Below are positions 49,201 to 64,000 of a stretch of 64,000 bases of DNA, piece by piece. Numbering within the stretch: position 1 is the first letter of the stretch; each line of letters starts with the position of its first letter. The stretch is from Spinacia oleracea. Lineage: Eukaryota > Streptophyta > Magnoliopsida > Caryophyllales > Amaranthaceae. Made by a program: the position numbers and the translations under genes. Where the stretch lies: contig NC_079488.1 in assembly GCF_020520425.1 (NCBI RefSeq), positions 6,301,747-6,365,746 of the forward strand. The letters are read 5' to 3'. The notes below the pieces were generated by a model. The model did no database searches. It was not told the DNA's origin and was given only the letters and a program-made list of their open reading frames with translations.

Positions 49201-52200
49201 TATGGTTGTTTTCGAATATCAAAATCGAATGGCAAACCAATTGGTGCTTGTGAATTCAAAATACAATGTAGTTTTGAGATCATAAAGCATTGAGTTTAAT
49301 ACGCTCAGCCTTACCAATGGTTAACAACCTAATATCTTTGTCCATTTAATTCTCGAATGAGTCTAGTCACTAGACATTCGAATAGATCGATACTTAGAGA
49401 ACTTTAGAAGCTTCTGGTAAGATCATCTAGTTGAAACAAAATATTCAACATAAATTAAAATGGAAAAGAACCTTGTTGGTGACATTGGACATGTCTAACA
49501 AAGTATAAAAGTCAACACTAAAGAATTCAATTCTTAAGACTATAAGAAAGGGTACAAGAAATAGGAAAACAAAGGAACATATGAAAGGAATTTACGATTC
49601 CGTTTCTACCTATAAGTTTATGTTTAAAGAGGAGTGACCTAGTAATCAAACTTCCTTGGTATCATATACCGCTTGAGGTTCTTACTTCGGTAATAACTCA
49701 AACAATGGAAGCTAGGATACACTAATGACCTACAAGTGGGAAATGAAGCATGGCAATGCTACATTAATTGTAGGGTCATCTAAGTTTGTTTTAAGTCCTT
49801 TCAAAGGCTGGAACTTAATGGCTATTTTGTTCCATAATCAGCATACCTAAATTTCTGCTTCAAACACAGAAAGACTCACATTCAAAGAAAAACAAAAACA
49901 ATGTTTGTTTGTTTATTTGAATGAAATGGTCAATTACAGGTTGAGTCAATATGCTTGATTAAAACAAACAACTCTTTAAAGAACTTTACTAGGTTCAAAT
50001 CAACCCCTTGATTTGAGTTCCACAAATCTTTGGCATTGTTGCTTAGACCATATCAACAAGTTAACATTCATAAGCTCTATTTTGATGGACCTTTTGAAAG
50101 TTGGTTGATTTCTAGATCAACTTAAGACAAGCTAGTCTTACTTGTTGAAAGTAACAAAGAATATGAACTATTGTTAGAACGCCTAGACAATAGAGTTCAA
50201 AGCTAAAGAAAGATTTTATGACTTTATTATTTCACATGGATTTGAGTGAATATAGGTTTATTTACTCAAATGTGATATAAGTTGAATCTGTTTGGCTAGT
50301 TCAAAGATTCAGAAGTATAAAATCCACTTGGCAAGAAATCATAAAGATCTAGGTTAGATCATGTTGATGATTACTTGAGACCAAATATGATCATCAATGA
50401 TTGTGTGTTGTAATTTCACAATCTAGGTCCATAAGATATGGCATAATCAAAGTCAATTAGTACTTGATTCGATCAATGATGGATCATAAAGACTTTTCCT
50501 ATAATTTCTAAAACAAAATGCTCAACTACCACCAAACTAAACCAAATTCGTCAAAGCTATTGAAAAGTAATTTCAGAATAACTTTTCATAAAATATCTAG
50601 AGAGTTGCAAAACTCAGTGGAAGCTTAGTGTTTGTCATTCGACAAACTAAGGCCCAAGTATAGATATATGTTTCATTGTGATTTATTCAAATGAGACACA
50701 AGGGTATTGTTTCTACCACAAATTTTTGAGAACATAATGTTTGTTTGCTCGAAATAATGTCCTTTTGGAGATTCGTTTCCAAAATGACAAGTGGGAGAAA
50801 ATAGACCTCGAAAGTTTTCGAGGCGAACAACAAACATAAACGGACATTCCGGAGGCTTTTCGAAGTGCTTCAGAAAATCCGAACTTATTCTTTAAGGACT
50901 TTAGAAGTGGCTTTAAAGAATAGACATCTCTTAGAAGACTTTACAAGTGCTTCAAGGAGAACAGAATATTCAAAGGACTTTCAAGTGGCTATTGATATTC
51001 TATTGATGTTCTATACCCAAGTAGGCATAGAATTCAAGTCACTGAAACTATGAGATTCTTCTATTAGATAGTAAAGAAACATAGAGATCAGGTCAATGAA
51101 ACTATGAGATTCTTCTATTAAATAGTGAAGAAACCTACAACTTGCAGTCAAACTATTATCATGTAGATTAATGAGTTTGTGACTTGTAAGAAAGCTATGA
51201 CGAAACCCAAATTCCCTAGCTTGGTTAGAGGCCATATATAGACTCAAATGTTTTAAATGGTTAGAGGCCATAAAACATACTCAATGTTTTGATGACAAAA
51301 TTGAAATTTTGTTGATTTGCAAGAATAGGTTCACACCTATTGGTTGCAAGTTTGTTTTAAGGATAAAAACCATCAAACATGAAATTGTGTTCACACACAA
51401 AGCTAGATTAGTTGCTAAAGGTTACAAGCAAATTCACGATGTGGATTGTGTTGAAACCTCATGCAAAATCGTAATGCTTAAGTCTATAATTCAAGCAATG
51501 ATTACATATTGGTACATATGGCAATTGGATGACAAAACATCTTCCTCAGTCAAATGTTGGAAGAAACTATGTACATGGTATGTCATAGGATTTGTGGATC
51601 CAAATAAATGCTTGAAAGAGAAAGCTAGCTTATAAAATCTAAGTACAAATTTAAGCAAGCAATTGGGGATTGGAATTATATTTTAATGAAGCTAATAAGT
51701 ATTTTAGTTTCATAAAATGTACATAATTCTTATACATATATAAGAAGTTTAGTGGGAGTACTTAAAACTTAATTGGTCCTATGTGTATCACACACATATC
51801 TCTCTATTGTAATATAACACTCAAATGCTAATGACTTAGATTTGAAATTATTCATCAATGATGGACCATGGCGAAACTTAGTACATACTGGGTATTAAGA
51901 TCTATTTACAAAGATCTTATGATATTGTTTTGGATTAAGTAATGGCATTTACTAAATCAAACACGAAAGTCTCCATTGGAGATATTCGACCCATGTGAAT
52001 AAATCTAAGTAAAGGATGTTTGAACTATGTATAAGCATTTACTAAGTTAAACATCAAAGAGTCTAAATGAGATTCTTAACCTATATTATATGTCAAAGAA
52101 TTTAGCTGAATTTAGTATCTACTGAAACGAGATAAGCTAAAGTTACATGAATAGAATTCAATTGGGAATTATTCTGCAAAAGAATTTATCATGTATGATA

Positions 52201-53796
52201 TAATATGAGGATCGCCAAAAGCGTATCGTATGACTTTAGGCATGACGAACATATACCAATCTCTATTGATCTAAGTGAAGATCAACTAGATTGAGATCAA
52301 GAATACTTATGGTACTTGAAAAGGTACATAGGAATAGTTCTTGATTCAAGGAAATAAAGATATGCTAAATATTGATGCTACTCGCATAAACACTGGCAAA
52401 GGATCAAGCAAGACCCTTTGGAGTTAACCATTGATAAGGACGAGCTATAGAGCATCGTGTTTTGAAATGGCAACATGGGTTGGAGACCATGAGTTGTTGC
52501 GTGGGAAATTAAAATATTAATTTCTATGTTCTAAGATACAGCTGGAAAGTCTTCCACATGTCTGTGAACTGCTTGGATAAGTAAATCCAAACAAAGCATC
52601 ACTAGCAACCTAAACAGTTGAAGTAAAAGTACTTATTGCCTAAGAAGCAATAAAACAGAGTTGTTTATATTAATGAGTTCTTTATTGAACTTTGGTGGAT
52701 CACATGTCTGCTAACTTGATGGCTCTTCATTGCAAAATGCGTAGAACCACTATCGAAGTAAGAAAGACTAGATCACATAATAAACAAACTCAAAAGATCT
52801 TATCATCATATCTCAAAGAACATTCGATGAAAAGGATATTAAGATTGGCAAAGCATGATAACTAAACCTATGCAACAAGTGAGAAGCAACACTCACGTTG
52901 TAGCACTGGAAATCAAGCATAGCTTTGAATTCCATGAATTGTTTTAGAAGATGGGTTTGAGGCCCATGGTTATAAAACATTGGGGTTGAACATTTATCAT
53001 ATATGAAATGTATTTTCATATTCCATTTAATCTTGGTTTAGTATTAAATGATGAGTCCCTTCAAATTTGACGATATATTCAAGATAGACTGTCAGGACCA
53101 GTCCTGTGACTAAGAAATGTCTATCAAGTGAACTTGAATGTCAAAGGTTGAAAATGGTCCCTAATCGGAGTTTTCTATAAAATTGGACGCATAGAAAACG
53201 TTAGACGATTAGAATGCAAGATGACTAGTAGTTCTGTTTCTTGAACTATGTGGACATGGCAATGTCATAATCATTTGCATAGATACTTACTTTGGGAAGA
53301 CTAGTATCGGACAAGACCTATGAAACTTTACTGTAAGAGATGAAAGTCTGTCATAAGTAAATTTCATTAAATTATTAGACACTAAATCCTCAATACCTGA
53401 GTGATTTGAGATTACTTGTTTGAGAACTGGTTGCTTTGACGTTGACCAACCGTCGCACCGTAAAAGGAGGCTATAAAGGCAACGCTCAGGTAATCACCTA
53501 TCAAACGAAGTCTAATCTCAAGATCGCAAGATTGGGATTGTCCTCCCATAAATCGGGATGAGATGCTTAAAAGTTGTACAAGGCCACTCGGAGAGCTAGA
53601 AACTGTGAAATGCATGGCCGTGCTCGGATGAATCATAGGCTATGATTATCTGTTTATTTGATCAGTTGAACTCTGAAACCGAGGAACGCCTCTGGACATA
53701 ATAAGGATGACAACTCTTACCTTATGTTCAAGAGCAAGCATCGAGCGACAAAGGAATTAGGAAATGCACACTTGTCCCTAAGGACAAGTGGGAGAC
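46213..53796 (+). other. Degenerate interior of copia element D
   Basis: Leader (46,213-48,960) colinear with that of element A, followed by a decayed gag-pol with many breaks. The clearest remnant is reverse transcriptase at 51,309-51,635 (HKARLVAKGYKQIHDVD, a copia RT motif). The 3' untranslated part (52,990-53,796) again matches element A closely. No long open gag or pol frame remains. Confidence 0.85.
47278..47475 (+). repeat. 21-24-bp tandem repeats in the leader of element D
   Basis: About eight units built on AGCGAGCGATGTCGCGCGCC with variants ending in GGCTCGCGCGC, in a strongly GC-rich island. Open frames run through it on several strands because the unit length is often a multiple of three. 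Element A has a shorter GC island at the same place without this clear tandem array. Confidence 0.85.
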
Positions 53797-58484
<4,688 letters not shown>

Positions 58485-58598
58485 TACACAACTTTGAATT
58501 TATACTTTTTCATATATCATTTTTACTTTCATGTTTTTCTAATATCACAAGTCTTTTGGTTAATTACTATTAAAATAATTGCACGGGCCCTAAACTAG

Positions 58599-58728
58599 TA
58601 TATATATAATCATCATTATCCCATTGCCTAGAGGTTGTTTCCAATTGACCTAAAAGTGATAACGAGACGATAACTGAATGACCATCTTCTACTTCATGAA
58701 AAGGAAGCGAAGAAGTTTTAAGAGCCAT
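58599..58728 (-). pseudogene. Start of an unknown host ORF cut by the Helitron 3' end
   Basis: On the minus strand AAAATGGCT gives a good plant start context, and 43 codons follow (MALKTSSLPFHEVEDGHSV, then SLSLLGQLETTSRQWDNDD) up to the Helitron terminus at 58,598. Composition looks like protein, but I do not recognise the family. If the Helitron inserted here, the rest of the gene should have been at 36,612 and below, where CACTA-like sequence lies instead, so the gene was already broken or the call is wrong. Confidence 0.3.
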
Positions 58729-59118
58729 TTTGATTTAGTCCATTACAGAACCCTTGGCTCCATAGGAAATGGAAAAGGAGGGGTATTTTAATAAAAATCA
58801 TTTTTTCAAAATCATTAATATTGTATAAAATTAATCATTTAACACTTTAGAATGTTTATCCATCAATCAAAATATATTAAAAGCTATACAAAATTAAAAG
58901 TAGGTAAAAAATTTTAAAAAAAATTGAATAAAAATTATCATAGTTTAAAATAAATTTATTATACACCTTGTACATGCAATATCTTAGTTGAATACTCGTA
59001 ATTACCTTGGAATTTTCAAGTGAGACATGCAACTCTCTTTTGGGATGGTGGCATGGTGGGAGCCTGGGAGGGGGTTGTTTTGTCGGTCCATACTTCATAG
59101 TGGTGTACTGGTGTACTA
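58729..59118. other. Noncoding stretch
   Basis: AT-rich DNA between the short ORF and the hAT-like element. Contains a G-rich patch GGAGCCTGGGAGGGGGTTG near 59,060. No coding or RNA signature is seen. Confidence 0.45.
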
Positions 59119-59126
59119 CTTATGAG

Positions 59127-59698
59127 TAGGGATGAAAATGGGTGGGATTTGAGTCTGGTGGAGCATCACCTGCATCCATTACCCGTTTTCATCCGCCCCA
59201 CCCGCTCATCAGTCACCCGCTTTACTCATCACCAGTATTCCGTCCATCTACCACCCGCGGGTGATTCGGGTAGATCGGATGATATTCGGGTGAAAATTAT
59301 TAACTATTAAAAATTCACCATCTAATAATATGCATAATATTTAACGAAAAGAAAAATATTACATACCTACACATATTTCCGAAACATATAATTAGTTTTT
59401 ATCATGCCTAACTTATAACCAAAAAGCAAAATTAAATAAGCACTAACTTTAATAAATAATGGATTTATCAACTCATTTTATGTTTAAATATTAATATAAA
59501 TTATATATTTAAAATAAATGGGTGACGGATCGGGTGATAAACGGGTGATGGATCAGGTGATGGATAAAAAAACATCACCGGCATCCATCACCCACTTCAC
59601 CCATCACCCGCTTTTCATCAATTTAATTCGAGTTTTAACCATTTAATTATAGCGAGTTATCGGGTTAATGAATCATCAACTGGATATTTCCATCCATA
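59127..59698. mobile_element. Small hAT-like non-autonomous element
   Basis: 572 bp. Left end TAGGGATGAAAATGGGTGGG, right end (reverse complement) TATGGATGGAAATATCCAGT, sharing about 10 of the first 13 bases. Candidate 8-bp duplications are CTTATGAG (59,119-59,126) and CTTATGGT (59,699-59,706), matching at six positions. Subterminal GGGTGATGG/CATCACCCG motifs repeat many times on both sides, as in hAT elements. No transposase. It appears old. Confidence 0.6.
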
Positions 59699-59706
59699 CT
59701 TATGGT

Positions 59707-60847
59707 GTTGTTTTTCAAATGAGCTATGCTTGGCCTTTATCAAACGAAAGTAAAGTAATAATCATAAAATAGTGTTTTGGGAAAAGTAGTTAAATTTCTT
59801 ATAATAAATGGGAATTAGATCAAGTGAAGACAAACAAGCTATAGGAAGTTACTTGGGAGGTGCAAATTCCTTTATGACAACCCAGCAACAAATGAACATA
59901 TTCTAGAAGTCAACTCCCATAATTAGCTCCGTAGTTATGTTTCTCGAATTGGGCGATAGAAGTTCTAAAATTATATTTCTATTTTTTGCCGTTAAATTCT
60001 CCATTTTCACATGTAGGAAGTACTATATTAACTAAAAATACAATGAAAACAGAACAAAACAAAAACATATATTTCGTATTATATTACTCTTTTTCTCATG
60101 TACTATATCCCTTTTTTCATGTACTTCTATATTTCACTTTCTCATGCAAATTAGTTACTAGTATACTAATTTCACTTTTCTTTAAACCCGTAATTTTAGT
60201 CAAACAAGACTATAAATATAGGACGGAGGGAATACAAGGGAAGTAACTTCCCATGAAATAAAACTTCCCATGAAAATTTACTTCCTATCCCAACCAAACA
60301 TCACCTTATATTGGTGGATTTTTGAAATGGACTAATATTCAAAAAGGACAACGTATAATTAATTGAAAGAGAATTATGTCCTGCCTCTATTTCATGTGAG
60401 GAGAAAATATGATAAGGACCATCATTAGGCATACAACTATACAAGTACTCTTGGGTGCACTGTACACTCAGGCGTACATATAAATACTTTTGGGTACACG
60501 ATACACTCGGAAGTACACTGTAAATAATAATTTTCAGTTTGGATGTGCATGTGCTACCAAACAATTGCTGAAAAATTAAATGGGAGGCCACCACTAAAAA
60601 GAAGTTGTGTATCTCGAGGCACAAGATCAATTCTGGAAGCAAGTACCTTTGTGGAACTCGCATAACACGAGGCACACGATCAATTTTAAGTATAGGCAGA
60701 GAAGTATGGACTATATTATTATTTTTTTGGTGTAAAAGTACGGACTATATGTCTATATATATTACGGATCACTATGGCAAAAGTCATATACGTACTTGAT
60801 ACTCCCTTCGTACCACTAAGATCGCCTACGCCTCCACTCCGGAAGTA
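59707..60847. other. Upstream region of the UDP-glycosyltransferase gene
   Basis: AT-rich with a Stowaway-like end GACGGAGGGAATA near 60,220 and a possible remnant ACTCCCTTCGTACCA near 60,801. Two imperfect local repeats lie at 60,440-60,520 (GGGTGCACTGTACACTC types) and 60,615-60,690 (GAGGCACAAGATCAATT types). A TATA-like TATATATATTACGG near 60,752 is about 95 bp before the gene's ATG and could be its core promoter. Confidence 0.4.
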
Positions 60848-63800
60848 ATGACGGGAAAAGGAAGAACGATGGAGGTGATCATGATGCCATTTCACCACCA
60901 AGGTCACTTAACCCCGATGCTCCAATTCGCGAAGCGCTTCGCTTGGAAAGGTGCTGGCTCGATCCGGATCACCCTCGCCACCACCCTCTCCACCGCCCAA
61001 AATATGACCAATTCCAAAAACAACAACAACAATAACGATTACGATTTCCTGACGGTCGAAAGCATCTACGACGATACCGATGATTCTCAGCTCAAATTCA
61101 TGGGTCGTATGGGAAAGTTCAAGTCCGAAGCCTCACTCCAACTTGGCCGTCTAATCACTACTAAGAGCATCGGTAAGCAAATTCATATGTTGCTTTCATT
61201 TGTCACATCAGATTTTCATGCTACTCCCTCCGTATTTAATTAAAAGATACGCTTTAAGAGGCACACTTTTCTTTTGTGGCATGTCATTGTCTCCACTTCT
61301 AATTATATTAATATGTCTTTCCTTCTCGTGGTCCCTACACTTACTCTTATTATTTTTTTTACTACTCCGTATATAATAAACAATTTGATCATCCACTATC
61401 TCACTTTCATCTTATTTTAATAAATTCAACCCACTCTCCTAAAACTACGTGTCGGTCTAAATGTATCTTTTAATTAAATATGGAAGGAGTACTGTTTTTC
61501 TGCGTGTGTTGCTTGAGTTTTTAACCATTTTTTAAATTTATTTTTATTATTCAATTCACATGCTTAGCAATATAACAATAGTTTTATTCCGTTCTTTTTT
61601 GCAAGCTAGTTATCTTTGTAGAGATAATTTGCTTAGTTTGGTTAATTGCTCATATGTAGGGTTGAGCAAAATTACCTGAAAAACTAATAGGGTCTACGTC
61701 AAGCCTACAAAGAACAAAAACCTAACTTGATCCATCTAATAGGTAGAAAGGGCAAGCAAAGGTCGATACGCATGGACTAAGGGAGTAAGGGGAGCACCGT
61801 TAAAACATTGACATATGATAGGCTAGGCCAAGTCTCTTTTTGGATGATGATTTTTGGGTTAAAACGAACATAATTAAAAAAAGACCTTGGAAAAGGGTAT
61901 CAACCAATCAAATAATTCACAAACCAAACAATCAAAATGCGAAAGAAACAATGCAGATCAATTAAGGGGAATCATTCATCAAAGGGTACTCTAACTACTC
62001 TTTCAAGCTAGTTAGATTGGACCAATCTCCAACCAAAGACCTATTTTCATAGCTAAGACATTCAACTAAACATATCCATTGACATGATGAACATAAACAA
62101 TCAAAGAAAGTCCCATAGACTATGTAGTCCATATTTTCATGGTCTTCCAAGCCTAATGATCGATTTGAGGCAACCCCTTAACTTCATCTTTCAATCTTTC
62201 ACCAAGGGTACCTAATTAATGCCTTTATGGTGGTCAATCACGCAAGCATTCATGAAGTACCAAATCAATCAACCAAATTTAATTTATCCCAAGTAAAAAC
62301 CCCATGTTCAATTTATAGGTTAATAAGCTCATGAATAGCTTCAACCCATTCCCAAGCAAAACAACTACTCACAAATCATTCTAAATAGCAAGAACAAAGA
62401 TATTATAACTAACAACATGAAATCAATACTAATCTAAGACAAACAATTAATTACAAGTGAAACAATACAAAAAAAAAGTAAATTAAACAAAAAAACAAGA
62501 GATAGAGTAAGAAATTCTCATTTATATTGACAGGAGTCTCAAAATCATCAAGTTTCCTTCTTAGATTCTTCAAAATCCAAGCATTCAACAAGTTTCTCTC
62601 ACTTTATCTCTCTAGAAAATGAGAGTTTCTCTCTCTAAAACCTATAACTTAAGCTTAAAACTGACTAATACATGGCTATCCTTTGAAAATGTTGTACAAT
62701 GAGTACATAAACCAAGCAACATAGTAATCTCCATCAAAATAAGAGTATTTGTAGAACAGTGGTCGCGGCCGTGATGAGACGGTCGCGGCTGCGAAGAGAA
62801 AACTGGGCGAAGAGGCAGAATGTTGTAGTAGCTAAATCTCGGCCGGGGAGGAACATGTCGCGGCCGGGACGGAGATGTCGCGGCTGCGACAAGAAAACTG
62901 GGCGAAGAGGCAGAATGTCGCATGCAGTAGATAAATCTCGACCGGGGAAGAACATGTCACGGTCGGGATGGAGATGTCGCGGTCGTGGCTCGTGCGCGGA
63001 GAAATGTACATACCCTGCTTCGAATGACCATCACTACTTCGTTTCTCGTCGAAATAAGACTTGTCATCACTCATTGGAAAGCTCTTGGAATAAACTATCA
63101 TCTCCAACTTGAATCACATGAAAATATTGACTATAAAAATATATATTATCGTTTTAATTTGTTTGTTATGCACTAGTCTTGCAAAACTCTTCCAGGTGGC
63201 TTTATTTCTCTTCGTTGTACCCTTCCATGCTTTGTGCGTGGCATGAAGACATCTAAGATCCAAACCTACAACATTAACACAAGGGAGAAGTACCAAATCA
63301 AAGAAAAGTCAAAAAATTAACTAAAATTTATAAAAGACCTACAACTATAACAATTATACAAAACTAAGGAAAAAAGCTAGAAAATGCACAATGAGGATGG
63401 AAAAGGGAAAAAATGGGAGAAAATAAGCACTTAATAGTTGACAAAACTACCACTTATCAAAAACACAAAACCCGATTCGATATCTGGTCATGTGATAATG
63501 TTGGTATCTAGTGTTGAATGATATCACAATAATCTAGTTATAAAGTCTATTTTTTCCACTAGGATATCATAACGAGTACCCGATATCCGATCCAATTTTT
63601 TTAATAGTTCGGTTCATGGATATCAATTTGAGCATATTTGGTTATCGGTTACCCAATCCGATAAAGATTTTGGTCCACGTACCCGACCCATGCTCACCCG
63701 TACTCATATGTACTCCAAAGGTTGGCTCGTACTCTAACAGCTATAAAATTTATGAAAATTGTAAGTTAGTCCATCTATGTAACCATTGAGTATACTCTAA

Positions 63801-64000
63801 TACATCCGCCTTAACAGACAATAATAAATGTATGCTCGTTTATGATGCGTATCTGCCTTGGGCACTGGATGTGGGCAAGGACCATAACATACAGGCTGCG
63901 GCTTTCTTCGTCCAGGCTTGTGCGTATATGGCATCCTTTTACCCTATGTTTTTAGAGGAATTTGGGTCGGATGATCAACATCCTGTTGTTGCGGCTGCTA
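60848..64000 (+). CDS. UDP-glycosyltransferase (GT1 family, UGT74-like), two exons, 3' end outside the window
   Basis: Exon 1 (60,848-61,172) encodes MTGKGRTMEVIMMPFHHQGH and LTPMLQFAKRFAWKG, the N-terminal GT1 motif whose His in QGH is the likely catalytic base. The first ATG places QGH at the usual distance from the N-terminus. A GTAAGC donor follows. The intron ends TTAACAG and exon 2 starts at 63,818: the leftover G joins AC to give Asp, then NNKCMLVYDAYLPWALDV and AAAFFVQACAYMASF, the conserved UGT segment that usually reads YDSxxPWxLDVAKxxGxxxAAFFTQ. Phase and motifs agree, so the gene may be intact so far. UGTs transfer sugar from UDP-sugar to small molecules such as hormones and phenolics in the cytosol. 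The C-terminal PSPG box is outside the window. The intron is enlarged to about 2.6 kb by insertions. Confidence 0.85.
61224..61489. mobile_element. Stowaway MITE (Tc1/mariner type) in the UGT intron
   Basis: 266 bp. Left end CTCCCTCCGTATTTAATTAA, right end the inverted TTAATTAAATATGGAAGGAG, flanked by TA on both sides (61,222-61,223 and 61,490-61,491). The terminal CTCCCTCCGT is the Stowaway consensus. The inverted repeats extend to about 25 bp with few mismatches. No coding capacity. Confidence 0.9.
61808..63459 (-). mobile_element. Solo-LTR-like insertion (Athila-type LTR) inside the hAT element
   Basis: On the minus strand it begins TGATAAGTGGTAGTTTTGTC, resembling the TGATA start of the element C LTR, and ends near GCCTATCATATGTCA, like the GCCTGTCA end of C. 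Length about 1.65 kb with a GC-rich central block also fits an Athila-type LTR. A 6-bp AAAACA occurs on both sides (61,802-61,807 and 63,460-63,465), but the left terminus is uncertain by two or three bases. No internal coding region or second LTR, so it looks like a solo LTR left by recombination. Confidence 0.55.
62760..63000. repeat. GC-rich 95-bp tandem repeat within the solo-LTR-like element
   Basis: Roughly two and a half copies of a 95-bp unit with ACTGGGCGAAGAGGCAGAAT at 62,802 and 62,897. The units carry repeated GTCGCGGCCG and TCTCGGCCGGGG motifs. Frames through it on both strands are compositional. Confidence 0.8.

Larger units (their letters stand above)
61657..63702. mobile_element. 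hAT-type element in the UGT intron with a perfect 8-bp TSD
   Basis: The left end TAGGGTTGAGCA and the inverted right end TACGGGTGAGCA are flanked by the identical 8-bp duplication CTCATATG (61,649-61,656 and 63,703-63,710). Without the LTR-like insertion at 61,808-63,459 the element is only about 390 bp, a MITE-sized non-autonomous hAT. Its right part is rich in ACCCGA/GATATC motifs. No transposase is present. Confidence 0.82.

Overview
This window is plant nuclear DNA, most likely from a core eudicot. It is dominated by nested transposable elements and holds one recognisable host gene at the right edge. No rRNA, CRISPR array or bacterial-style operon was seen. Four things point to a nuclear plant genome: intron-bearing plant gene pieces (UDP-glycosyltransferase, Nudix hydrolase, AP180/ANTH clathrin adaptor), plant-type Ty1/copia and Athila-type Ty3/gypsy elements, Stowaway, hAT, CACTA and Helitron termini, and a long block of plastid DNA that is decayed and carries a retrotransposon with its own target-site duplication. 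The species is not resolved from sequence alone.

Left part (1-31,138): one old Ty1/copia element (A, + strand) holds two younger elements. Element B (4,205-13,924, - strand) has two apparently identical 3,047-bp LTRs, a gag-type ORF, an extra acidic ORF and no recognisable pol, and is flanked by ATTAT. Element C (16,000-28,421, + strand) is Athila-like, with about 1.47-kb LTRs, gag, pol and an ATHILA-type ORF downstream of pol, and is flanked by TCTAT. By-eye LTR divergence agrees with the nesting order: A about 4%, C about 1.7%, B about 0.

Middle-left (31,139-36,612): low-coding DNA with minus-strand fragments of two unrelated host genes, a Nudix hydrolase of the NUDT15/CoA-diphosphatase type and an AP180-type clathrin assembly protein. 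They lie beside a clear Helitron 3' end, two CACTA-like ends and a 430-bp direct duplication. All the gene fragments carry inactivating changes.

Middle (36,613-58,598): a block that starts with a duplicated Helitron-type 5' terminus and ends with a Helitron-type 3' terminus. Inside is about 9.5 kb of plastid DNA in native plastid order: rps4, trnT, trnL, trnF, ndhJ, ndhK, ndhC, trnV, trnM, atpE, atpB and the start of rbcL. It is split inside atpB by a very young copia element (D, 44,835-55,174, TSD GATAG). A 5'-truncated L1-type LINE follows rbcL directly. The plastid genes are pseudogenes, except that ndhC and several tRNAs still look whole.

Right part (58,599-64,000): a short ORF cut by the Helitron end, a small hAT-like element, and a UDP-glycosyltransferase gene (+ strand). 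Exon 1 and the start of exon 2 fit together in phase. The 2.6-kb intron holds a Stowaway MITE and a hAT element with a perfect 8-bp TSD, which itself holds a solo-LTR-like insertion.
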